A stretch of DNA of 64,000 bases from assembly GCA_963969365.1 (NCBI GenBank), contig OZ017750.1, positions 682,001 through 746,000 on the forward strand. The letters are read 5' to 3'. A program made the position numbers and the translations under genes. This document shows positions 41,401 to 51,900 of the stretch, piece by piece. Within the stretch, counting starts at the first letter, position 1. Every line of letters begins with the position of its first letter. This stretch comes from Asterochloris sp. CNOR1. Taxonomy: Eukaryota; Chlorophyta; Trebouxiophyceae; Trebouxiales; Trebouxiaceae. The notes under the pieces were generated by a model. The model saw only the letters and a list, made by a program, of their open reading frames with translations. It was not told the DNA's origin and made no database searches.

Positions 41401-44243
41401 GCTTGCATGTGGACATGCTTGCATGAGTTGCAACTGAAGGATCTAGCAAGCACTCCTGTGCAGGGGCAAGTCATCAGCCACCTGCAGTCGGTTCGTGTCC
41501 GTGTCAGGGTTGCAGGCCTTACTATGCTGCTGTGCTGCTTAGGCAGATGTGTAAGTAAAAGGGACAGCTGCCACACCCCTGCACTAAGGCGCATGAAATG
41601 CAGGAGTTCGCTACCTGCAAGCCCATGCTTCTGGTCTAGGTCAGATGGAAGGCTGTGTGTCCTCTTCAGCCTGCTCAGTTGCCAGTCTCAATGCCCATGC
41701 ACTCATAGCATGCCCTTGACAGCCTGCCTCTCCCACCAGCTGCCTACCCTTGTGAAGGAGACGGAGCAGCAGTTTGAGATCCGGTTCTGCTGGCTGCAAA
41801 AGACCAGAGGGCCTGAAGCAAGTCCACCTCCCCGGCCAGCTCCTGATCTTTGCGAGTGATAGCAGCACCAGTGCACTCAAAACATTTGGAAAGGCATCAG
41901 GAGGGATTCCTGAACAGCTCTGACAGCTCCACACCTTCATGAGGAAGATGAATGAGCACCCATCTGAGTTCTGGTACTGCTGGCTGTAGATGACCTCGTT
42001 CAGGGCGCTCATGCTGGGAGTGCGCTCCAGCAGCAGGGGCTGCACACCGTGGGGGAAGCAGAAGTGGGGGACCTGCTCCATCATCTGAGTGACGAGCGAG
42101 GTGCCCCCAGGGTAGCTGTACAGGATCTGCAGGCAGCAAGGGCATCTGGCAGGCATGGCCCAGCTGCGCAGGAGCCTCCGCTTCTGTTCCCAGAAGCTTG
42201 CAGGGGGAAATGGATGGTTGTGCAGGGCTGTGCGGGAGCCTTAGTCAGGGGTGGCTGCAGGCAATGCCTTTGGGTGACTGTGCATCAATGTAAGGTCTTG
42301 GGAGGGGAGCTGCGCGGGAGATGGAGGCACGGCTTAGGTGCAGCCAGGCAGGGAGCCTGCACAGGCGCTGCAGGCGTGCCAGCGAGCAGCAACTCCTGTA
42401 AGGGAGGCAGCCAGAGCCCAGCAGGGACAGCAAGCAGGGTAGCGACACTGGGCCCAAGCAGGCAGCCCTCACGGCTGACAATGCAGGGCTGCCAGGGATT
42501 TTGCAGAGGCGCTTGCCCCGTACAGCAGTCAGCAGCCAGTGTCCTCCGCCCGCACCTCTGGCGGCATGGGGGCTCCCCTGAAGCCTCTGTGCCGCAGGTC
42601 CTCAGCAGGCTCTGGCAGCATCTCCACCCCCGTATCTACTCCATCGGCCTTTGCTGCAGCCAGGCAAACGCACTAGCATGAGCTGGCAGGACCCCAGAAC
42701 AGACTACTTGTGTTCACTGATGCAGTGTTGTATGTGGAGGCTGACACACCGAGGTCTCCGTACAGCTGTACAGGTGCAGCTCGTCCAGCAAGCAGACAGG
42801 AGCACAGCTCCTCGTGGCCTCAAGCAGGGTTGATGGGCCCTGACTGACTCCCTTGTGGGATCAACCAGGAATCGTCAGGCTGCGGGCTGGTTGTTGCCAG
42901 CTGCAGCCTGTTGGCTGATTACCTCTGTGCATCGTCTCCACATCTGCAACGACGCCCCGCACGTCAGTGGTTGGCGGCAGCCCCTGCATGCCGACATATC
43001 TGCTTACGGCAAACGAGAGCACCTCGTGTGGGGTCTCGAGGAGCCACAACCCTTGCAAACAGTACTCTGTTGCCTGAGCCCACATGCAAGTCAGAGTGCT
43101 GCCTGGCCTCAGTGGCAGCAAAAGACAATACTCTGCTCCTGCCGCACCAGCAGTTGGTTCTGGTGTGTGCATGGCTGTGACAGCCCCTGCCTGGCACTGC
43201 AGATGAGTCTTGGGCTAAGTGCAAGGGCAGGCTACCAGCTGCAATGATGTCCAGGGGCGTACCCTAGTACCGCCGCCAGTGACAACAGTCTGCTCTTGCC
43301 AAAAGATGCCAAGGGCCCACAGAAGCACACTGCCCTCTCAGTGATTGGCTCCCTCAGTGAGTGGCCCTCAGTCAGGAGTAGGCAGCTCACCACGATCAGG
43401 AAGCTCTCAAACAGCCGAGAGGGCCACCCCACAACTTTGTCCTTGTCCCCAAACTGGCGGGCCCACTCCCTCTGCAGGTGACACATGGCAGACCAGTTAG
43501 GGGTACATGGCACCTAGAGCTGGTCAGGCAGTCAAGATGGCTGATGCACCCCCCTCGGAGGCCTGTGTGGATGAGCCAGCCACCATGGGGTGGCTGCGGA
43601 AGCCTGCATGGCCTCATGCAGCTGCTGCCAGCCAATGGGCTGCCTGAGCCTGCTGGCCCAAGTCAACTCCCTGAGGTACCCCCGGGAAGAATGCATTTCA
43701 TGCTGAAGCTTGGCATGCGCAACTTGAGGGCAAAATGCTGCCAGCGAGGCGCCAAATGAGTTGCAAAGAGGGCACAGCTGCTTGGCTCTCGAGGCTTGCC
43801 TTCTGCTGAGTGGACTCCTCAGGATTGAACCAGGACCGGCTGGCGCCTGGACCCCGCTCCCTCTGCAACGCAGACACCAATCCTGTATGGCTGGTCGCTG
43901 CTGAGCAATGGGTACAGGAGGAAGAAAATGAGGCCTCTGGCGCAGCAGCTTGAGACACGGGCATTAAATGCATAGATTCACGGGGCATGCACTAGCACAT
44001 AAACATCCCATCAAAGCCAGATCTTGCATGCCTCAATGCAAGACAGATTGCAATCTGCGCGGCTGCACAGCTCACCCGCAGCATTCCTCCCAGATTCCGC
44101 AGTGCTGAGCGCACACTCCCTGAGCGCCTGGCTGAGCTACTTTGAAATGGGAACATGTGGTTGTCCCCATTTTGCTGCTTGCTTCTGCTGGTAGTGCTGG
44201 CAGAGGCAGTACTGCGCTCCACAGAGTGCCTGGAGGAGTCCAT
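32444..44243 (-). CDS. DENN-domain (AEX-3 type) Rab guanine-exchange factor
   Basis: Eighteen exons encode about 1139 aa: 44076-44243, 43391-43471, 42923-42983, 42556-42653, 41935-42126, 40874-41056, 40328-40415, 39647-39826, 38787-39018, 38172-38478, 37673-37943, 37227-37337, 36589-36856, 35699-36008, 34612-34858, 33962-34152, 33150-33383, 32444-32641. DENN proteins activate Rab GTPases on membranes. The uDENN part is about residues 70-290 (LFESFLIV, HFCFPHGV, LLLERTPSMSALNEV, APRCYCFLTHYPFFVLH). A long low-complexity linker follows (about 290-850; Gln, Pro, Ser). The cDENN is about 880-1000 (EERTVVFCPNIGLLT, RPFAWQHLIMPVLP, FLEAP-like VLEAPFPFIIGVQ). The dDENN is about 1000-1139 (LPQLPDYAALH, DHVSILLKDSYIESF, NRPFIKQFAETQMFSVY). 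The arrangement matches plant DENN (AEX-3) proteins. The exon 9/10 junction is ambiguous and the first exon is tentative. Confidence 0.88.
33012..33290 (-). repeat. 135-bp donor-side duplication of DENN exon 17
   Basis: The end of exon 17 (encoding GRPIYAVSDEQAQAADT then LQK before the donor at 33149) is repeated 135 bp further into the intron as a stretch encoding GRPVCAVTDAQAQAADT. The unit length is divisible by three and the frame is open through both copies, but the second copy lacks the LQK|GT context. Confidence 0.9.
33550..33990 (-). repeat. About 113-bp degenerate tandem array in the DENN intron after exon 16
   Basis: Three units are seen on the minus strand. Each begins with a version of the exon 16 end and donor: GGAGTGCAG|GTTGGTTTCGAGGG at the real site (33962), a GAGTGCAGGCAGGCTTCGAGGG-like copy near 33850, and a weaker one near 33720. 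The units are visible in translation as ECRLVSRVG, ECRQASRVW and CFRVGVG. Confidence 0.8.
34521..34560 (-). repeat. Copy of DENN exon 15 end and donor
   Basis: The real exon end reads ATGCTGCTCATGCTGTCAG|GTAGGG (exon end at 34612). About 85 bp further on, ACCCTGCTCGTGCTGTCAG|GTGGGT repeats it with an equally good donor. Confidence 0.85.
38891..38995 (-). repeat. Coding minisatellite: seven 15-bp units (GQALP repeat) in DENN exon 9
   Basis: There are seven contiguous 15-bp units of the type TAGCGCCTGGCCAGG (plus strand), 38891-38995, without indels. On the minus strand they encode a pentapeptide repeat of the form GQALP with variants (GQARP, GQALA, GQALQ). They lie in the disordered linker between uDENN and cDENN, so length changes would be in frame and probably tolerated. 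Confidence 0.9.
39868..39945 (-). repeat. Decayed copy of DENN exon 8 start in intron 7
   Basis: Exon 8 (starting 39826) contains GGGGCTGTAGGGTCTCTGTC on the minus strand. The upstream intron repeats GGGGCTGCAGGGTCTCTGTT near 39880-39900, preceded by a degraded version of the exon head (AGATGTGATAGCCCAATCTT). The acceptor itself is weakened. Confidence 0.7.
41057..41490 (-). repeat. Acceptor-side array before DENN exon 6
   Basis: The real exon 6 begins at 41056 with GTGGCCGACAACCTGCCCCT after GCTGCAG. Copies with their own GCAG acceptors occur near 41168 (GTGTCTGACAAGTGACAACC), 41304 (GCAGCCCACAGCCTACCCCT) and 41480 (GTGGCTGATGACTTGCCCCT). The most distant copy is among the best preserved, so decay is not simply ordered. 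Confidence 0.85.
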
Positions 44244-45963
44244 CAGGCAGCCCTACGCCCTCACTTACAGCCTTGCCCTAACAGCCTTCGAGCTGTCCAT
44301 CTGATGCATCTGAGCAGGCGCTTGCGCGGACCATGTGTGACTTGGCTTGCCGAGCCTATGAGACAGAGATCTTCATATTACTGATGGCCCCCATGAGACA
44401 TAACAAGGCAGATCGAATGGGCTGATGAGGCAGCCTACAGTAGAGGCATCTGAGGACGGCTTTGTCCCTTCTGGGGTCACAGCAAACTTCTATGCATGGC
44501 TGCTTGCGACAGCCTGTCTGAGCCCGAGGTGAGCCTGATGTGGAGCAAGGGCCTTGTTCCACGGGCAGACTGGACCGATCAGCAGGTCTGAGCCCTCCCT
44601 GGATGCCTGCTGTTGGACAATGTATCAAGGCCCTGTAATCCCAGGCACTCTGTCACCTGCCTCAGGATCATTGGGCTGCACAGCATGCCTCTGGCACTCT
44701 CACCTACTGCCATGCCCTGACTCAAGCTCTAAAGAGACCAGTGTTGCATGCCCTGCAGGTACTTGCCATGCTGCAGTGCATGCCCACCCCAGCATCGTGC
44801 CTGAGTGTATCATGCTCCTCAAAAGGCTGATCACCTCATGCAGATGACAATGGTGGCAAGCCGGAGTTTGATTGGGGCTGTTGGCCCAGCTGTCTTAAAA
44901 GCCGTCAAGCTCAACACACTCACCCTCTCAGTCTGCACATCTTCTTTGCTGCCCAAGTGTTACAATGTCAGCTTTTGCCTTACAGCTCTTCTGTTGGGCA
45001 TACCTTCCTGGTGCTGAAGTTGGGTCAGCACACCTGCAATCTGCCACATCATTGACCTCCTGTTGAGGGCTTGCCTGTATGCTGGGCCTGGCTCAGATAC
45101 TGTGGCTCTGAGGTGTGACTCTGCTGACACCCTGCAAATGCCTGCACTCTAGGTCATCAGCCTCTTTCTGCCAGCTATTCTCCTGCACTCGGACCCTCAG
45201 CATCGACACATAGGGGTCACTCAAAATTGACATGTGCTTCTGGAGGCAGAGTCAGTTCTAAATTTGGGTTGCACCACCTCAGTCTTGTTTATAATGTGCT
45301 GTGACCGGCTGTTCCCCCGGATTTGCTGCCTTGGGCAAGGGTTGCACCTGTGCGATTGCGGAGGCACACTTGAGGTGGGCCCCTTGCACAGCACCTGCTG
45401 CGTCTCAACCTGTGGAACATATGTTCTGTTGTCTGCCATCCTTCCTGCGCTCCTGTTCCAGCTTCTGTGCTCCAGTTGCACAGGTTGAGACAGATCACCA
45501 CATCACAATCAGGACAAGCATGCCTGGCTGCTGCGTGCTGCTTATACATCAGGGTGCATGTGGGGCGGAGGGGATTGTTGTTTGCAAACATGAGAGGCGC
45601 AATGCTACATTCAGTGATGCAATACACCTGAGAGCATCTGGGCAACAGCCTTTGAGCTGTCTGTTTGCGACCCTGCCAAGGGTCTCCTACTTTCTTGGCT
45701 GAGGTGCAGACTCTCCTGATCTCGGCTGTCTGTGCTTCTGCATGAGGCCCTGAACGAGTGCTGCTCATGCGGTAGCTGTAAAGACGAAGTTTGGAACACC
45801 TGCTGCGCTGCAGCCCGGACAGAATGCAAGGCCACAAGGGGAGCCAAGACAGTGGGCCAGCCCCGGGCAGCTATGGGTGAGCAGCAAAGGAGTGCATGAG
45901 GGACTACCTTGTGCAGACCTCTGGAGCTCCCCTGGCCGCACTGATGTATGCCCGTGATGGCCC
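44244..45963. promoter_or_regulatory. Divergent intergenic region, DENN gene / bromodomain gene
   Basis: These 1.7 kb lie between two proposed starts on opposite strands and are visibly less GC-rich than the genes. The region must hold both promoters and 5' UTRs and may hide 5' non-coding exons or an earlier coding exon of either gene. No ORF here has recognisable similarity and no TATA motif could be tied to a start. Confidence 0.45.
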
Positions 45964-48900
45964 ATGTCCATAAAGCATCAGATATCTTTTCAGCGCACAG
46001 CGACTTGCTCTTCTGCATGCAGATCACTGTACAGGGCTGGTACAGGCGGTGATGGGGGACCCAGGCCTGACAGGTCTGGCAGGGAGCCTTTCCAAGGCAA
46101 CGGGGGCAGTAGCTGGGGTGGCAGACGGGATCAGCAAGGTGCGGGGTGGTGTGTGGGTCGCTTGTGCTGCACACTACCTGAGCAGCTGTGTCTCACATGC
46201 TGCCTGACACTGGCACGGACACACTTCAAGCTGCCGAGCCAGGCTAATGATGGCTAAATGAGTGTGCTCTCATAGCATCTACAACATGCCTAAGGCATGT
46301 GGCTGACCAGCCGAGCATTACACTGCCTACAGGAGGTCCCAGGCAGGGACCGTACGAGCCCTGGCACAGTCCCATGCCAGAACCTCCCCATCAGGGGCTG
46401 CCGATGCACATGCAGCACCGCAGGCCGCCCTTCGATCCAGGCATGGGTCCACCTGGCCTGCACCCAAGGCAGCAGCAGCCCTGGCTGCCTCACCCAGGGA
46501 TGCCACCAGCAGGCTTTCATGGCACTCCCCCTGGGGTGCCACGGCCACCCTTTCCGCTGTGAGCCAGGACTAAAGGAGTTTTGCAAATTCCGTATGGCAG
46601 CATGCTCCTCCTGCTATGCTGGCAGCCTGCCGCGTCTGCCTGTTCTCGCTTTTGTCAAGCCTGGAGCAGCCTGCACCGCTGCCCTGGTGTCAGTGGTCGC
46701 CACATCAACTCCAAGCATGTACAAGTCCAGCATTCATGGGGCTTGATTCCTGCATGACTTGGTTTGGTGCAGGGGAGCGGAGCATGCGATGTCACCACCT
46801 CCATGGTCCAGTGTACCCAGGCCGCCGCCTGCATGTAATGTGCCAATTGAGCTTCGTGCTGACCCCGGTGAGCTCGGTGTTGTGGAGGCTTCAGCACAAG
46901 CATAAGGCCCTGTTAGGTCACTGCTTCAGACATGAGCACATGCACTGCACATCTGCATGTGTGTGGCCCATCAGACAAGTTGCTGAGGCTATGGCCCAGG
47001 CATCTTTCCATGCCAGCCTTCCACTTGGCAGTGAAACTGCTGCTGCAGGGACCCACCCTCAGACTCAGCAGCACATCCAGCCGCCTCGGACTTCACTCCT
47101 CCCATGGCAGCTGAAGCAGGCGCAGCAGCCAACGCCTGAATTGAAGGCTGAGGCCCCAGCCGCAGCCTCACAGGCCGCTGAGGTGGCCACTGCTGCTGAC
47201 AGCCAGCCAGTTGCGGTCAAGGCAGAGTTGGTCAGGTCAGAAGAGGCACAGGAGGAGCCCACTGCATCTGATCCTCACAAGCAGGAGCTTATGCCTGAGC
47301 CTGAGAAGCTGGAGCCATCAGGACCTGTCAGCTTTGGGTTCAGCAAGAAGTGAGCCATGCTGAGCACATGTCTGCTCTGACAGCTGTACAAGGCAGTGAA
47401 TAAAATCTGAGGCTATGAGGCACTTAAGAGGCCTCACCTGTACAAGCCAGTGAACAGACATGAGGCAAGGCTGTCCAACGGCACCCTGAGCAGCCTCATG
47501 CAGCCTCACTCCTGTTCAAAGGTTGCCAAGCATGCAGCTGGGCCTTGTCTAAGCATTGTGGGCTCATGCTTCCACCATCATCATTGTCCAAGCTCTGCTG
47601 CTGTGCAGGACTATTTCGCGGCCCAAGGTGCTGAAGGCGAACCCAGCTCTGGCGGCCAGGCCGCGGGCTGCTGTGGCTCCGGCGGCAGCATCCAGCGGGG
47701 GTGCGTCTCAGCCGGCAGCTGCAAGTGGTCCAGAGGCTAGCAGAGAGGTAAGGCATTCTGGATTGTCCTGCCCTGCATCGTTGAGAGGCATCTCTTGCTG
47801 GCAGGCCGTGCAGGCTGCAGGGAAGTTCTCTGCTGATGTCGCACACTGCTGAGGGTAGAACTTGAAGCTGAGAGCGTGGTCTGCTTGTCTCACCAGCACG
47901 AGGTGCTTGAAGCTTCCACCATTGTGTGTGCCTGCCTGCAGGGGCGCCCTAAAAGTCGTTGGGGAGTTGATCTGGGAGTCAAGGCTGAGCCTGCAATCAC
48001 ACCAACCAGCAAGACTGCGGATGCAAAGGGGTCTGGTGCTCAGGAGGCTGCAGCAGGCCCTGGGGCCTTGGCTGCTGATGTCGAGCCTTCTGCAGCCGCC
48101 AAGGGCAAGCCAGAGGCTGCCTCAGGCGCTGCAAACAGCTCCGCTGCCGCAGGGCCTGCTGCTGCTGCTGCCGAGGGAGTCAAGGCAGCCAAAGACTTTG
48201 CAGCTGAGCTGTCTGAGCAGCTGCGGGCCAAGATGGCTGCCTCGGCGCAGGCATCCCCTGCAGGGGCAGCAGCTCAGAACGGCATGGACGTGAAGCACAG
48301 CGGCAGTCCACATGTTGGCAGCTCCAGGGGTGCTCGGGGCAGCCCATCTGCAGGCCGCAGTCCAGTCAGGCCGATTGGCAGCAGGGCTGCTGCAAGGGAA
48401 GGTTCAGGCCGCAGTCCAGCCAGGCAGGCTGGCAGCGGGGCTGCTGCTGCGAGAGAAGATGGGCCGCGCTCCAGGCGCAGTCCAGCCAAGGACGCCAAGC
48501 GTAGCCCAGCCAGGGATCTCCACAGGAAGCGGGGGCGCAGCCGCACTGCAAGCCGCAGCCCTGCTGGGCGCCCCAGCAGCAAGGGGGTTGCAGCGGCTGG
48601 GGCCAAGGCTGCCAAGCCGAAAGCAGCCGAGGGGCCTAGCAGCAAGAGCCCTGCGAAGGGTTCAGATGGCAAGCGCACTCCAGTGGCCAAGCGCCGCAGT
48701 CTGAGCCCTGTCAGGGGTTCTGATGCGAGGCGCCAGCGCCGCTCTGCGCCGAAACGCAGCAGCCCCAGCCCGGCCAGGGGTGGTGCTGGTGGTGCTAGCA
48801 GGCGGCGCCAGTCTGAGAGGGAGGAGGGGGAGATGTCTGCTGGGCCCTCCAGCCAGAGCCCACCCCGGGCAGACAAGCGGCGCAGGTGGGCGTCAGCCTT

Positions 48901-51900
48901 TCATGGAAGCTGGGCAATCTTAGGGCGCTGCTCTGGTGCAAGAAGTAGCCAGGAGGAGCCGCGGCTTCAGGCATGCTTGCTGGCTGCAGGCCAGCATTGA
49001 CTGTGATTGGGGCTTTGTGCAAGCTGCTCTTTTCGTGTCCAGGCATCAAGCTCATAGCCCTTGTGTCTCGACTGCCGCTCAGCATCATGCGTGACTGTTG
49101 ACTTGAGCGCATGCTACCTCTGTACAGGGTCAGCAGATCTCCAACTCACAGATTCTCGGCTCATGATCGACATCGGAACGACAGTCCTGGCCGCAACCAG
49201 CGCAGCAGGGACTATCCCAGGCGTGAGGATCGAGACAGGTGCCTGCTGACTTCTTACTGCTCCAGCTGGCTGCGTCTGCATTTCCTCAGGTCCTCAGTGG
49301 GATGTGCTGCATGCGTGATAACCTGCCATGTTCGAGACCTCCCTGCACATCAGTCTTTTTCTGTTCGCGCACTTGTTTTGGCCAGCCGCCAACTGATCAG
49401 CATTGCTGGCCAGGTTGCTTGCTTGGAGAGCAGCCTGCACAACCTGGCATTGCGGAAAGACCTGCAAGCATCTGGCCCCATTACCATTGCAAGAAGGTGT
49501 CTGCTTTTGCAGGGACAGGCGGCGTGAGGATGTCAGGGACAGGAACCGAGAGCCAGACAAGGACAGGGCGCCAGACAGGCGCCGCAGCCCGGAAAGGCGC
49601 CAAAGAGCAGAGCCAGGCAGGGCTGCCAGGCACTCCCGGGACGGTACTGATGGTGGCAAGGGCCGGGATGCTGACACGCCTGCTGCCAAGGGGGCACCTC
49701 AGCGACGCCGCAGCCAGAGCCCCTCTGGTGACAGGCACCCTGTTGAGGTGAGCGCCTGCCATGGCCCCCTTGCACTGCACCTGGTGCTGCTGGCAGGGGT
49801 GCTGTGTGCAAGGCGGGCTGCCATGCAGGGTGCAGCAAGCTGCGACTTGCTTCTGCCACCATGTACGCCATGCTCTGAGGTGGGGGCCTCTGCGGCCACA
49901 AGCAAAGCTGCCTGTGCTGGTCCATTTCTCCTTGCCTCAGCTTCAATACCCCTGCAGGGTGCAAGGGCTCAGCGATGTGCCCAAGCTGACTTTAAAGAAC
50001 CTAGCTGGTGCTCTACAGGGGTTGGGTGACGTGTCCAGGACAGCGGATCGCAGGGCCAGCGATGCTGAGGCCAAGGCGCTACGCCTGCAGCGCTGGAAGG
50101 AACGCAACGCAGGCAGCTCCCTGGTGGGAACAGGCAGCGGCAGCGCCGATGGCAAGTCCCAGCCAGCTGCAGTTCTTGGCACTCATCATGGGCATGGCGG
50201 CCACCGCTCTCGCTCCCAGTCCAAGTCCCCTCCTGCCAGGCGGCGCCACAGCTCACAGGAGGATGGCGAGCTGGCAGGTACGCTGCCATGTGGTGTATGG
50301 GCATGTTGCATGGCACATGCATAAAGCAGGCACGATACATGGGTAGTGCACAACACCTGCAGGTGGCATGCCTGCAAAACAGCACTGCTGTGCCCTGATG
50401 GCAGCCTGCCTGGCATTAACAGGGAGGGAAGCAGCTGGGATGTTGCCTCACGACCCCTGTTCTGTGCCTGCAGCCCAAGTTGCTGAAGACCAGAAATGAG
50501 CTCAAGGAGAGGTTTTTGAACCTTTGTGTTTGCTGCCTCAACACCCATTCACCTGACAATCACTGTGTAATGTCATAGCCTAGCTGGCCCTCTACACACA
50601 TGCCTCTCAAACAAGCTGCCTCTCCTTTGTGCTGGGGGCCTGAGAACTTGTGGTAAGCTGCCATACTCGGTGTCCCCTTGCTGTCCCTGTACTTGAAATC
50701 CTGGCACTGCATTGATTTGCTTCCTGGTATTGCCAGCTGCCTTGCCTCCACATGCCTGTCTTCCATCAGCCTGTCTCTTCCTTATGCAGGAGGCCCTGAG
50801 GATCTGTGGTCCGCAAAGGCGACAGCTGACGGGCCCCAGCGACCCTCCTGGGTGGATCCCAGCCCTGAGCAGAGGGCTGCTTTTGAGCAGCTCAGCCAGC
50901 AGGTCAGCACACAGATGGGGCCCTGGCTGGCAGCCCTGGGCTTGGAGCCAGACGAGGTTCTTGGCAATGCAGAAGCCATTGGAGGTGAGCAGGGCCGCCT
51001 CATGTGCACGAGCTGGTGGCTGCACCGTCAGGCGTGCCTGCTGCGTCATGCCAACTTCTCAAGTTGTACAAACGCAGCAACGTGCCCGGGTGCCGCACCG
51101 CACCCCTCAGCACTGCTTGCCACATGTGCACAGGCTCCCAGATGCTCAGCTGCCAAATGTTCCCCTCCATGATATTCCAAGATGTCTTTTTACAAAGTCT
51201 CGCTTGCCCTGTTCTCCGACTTGCTGTAAGAGTCCTCTGTGGGTGCACAATCACACCAGCGCTTACCCGGCTGCTGCAGGGCACGCTGACGAGGTCTGCA
51301 CCTCAGAGACAGGGATCTTTGGCTTCCTGCACACCTCCTACTTCAAGCCGACTTACCTGAGCTTCTGGGACAGCATGCATGATGGCCCCCAGATGCAGCC
51401 AGAGATGTTTTTCTTGGACATCGACAGGTTCCCAGACGGGCAGGCCAAGCTGCTGGAGGATGGCTCTCCAGTCATGGTGAGAGCAGTGTTTGAGATTGTG
51501 GTGGGCTGTTGCTGGGTATGCTCTGGCTGGGTGAGTGGAGCTGGCTGAGAGGGTCATGCGGGGCCCGGGCAGATATCCAGCCAATGCTGCTGCAGGAGGG
51601 CTCAGCAGTCAGTCTGGTAACATTGGCGGATGCATGCCTGTGGCAGGGCATGCGGTCTGCTGGATGCCTGGTGCAATGCAGACCTTCACACATGGGCAGC
51701 ACAAGCTGCTGGTGAGTGGCTCTGCAGCGAGGTTAGACTGGTGGCAGCTGCCTGGTGGGGCTGTGTCAGGGATGGCCACTGGTAGGGCCAATCCCCGGAG
51801 GGTGTGCCCTGCCAGGCTGAGACTGCTCAGGGTGTGCTGCTGCTGAGGAGGCAGGTCAGGCCACACAGATGACTTGAGCTTGAGGCAGTGTGCTCCCTCT

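Noticed and set aside
43812-43876. Extra DENN exon beginning AGGGAGCGGGG with a GC donor
   Set aside because: It keeps frame but resembles only the first bases of the real exon 2 (AGGGAGTGGGC), so it is more likely another decoy; exons 1 and 2 join without it.
47350-47353. TGA stop at 47351-47353 ending a separate small gene
   Set aside because: A strong donor (AA|GTGAGC) overlaps the stop and joins in phase to the next exon, continuing the basic sequence; a single larger gene is the simpler model.
49960-50018. Earlier start of bromodomain-gene exon 8 (frame VQGLSDVPKLTLKN)
   Set aside because: Its acceptor would need phase 2, but the preceding exon ends in phase 0; the CTCTACAG acceptor at 50018 fits. 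The upstream part looks like a decoy copy of the exon head.
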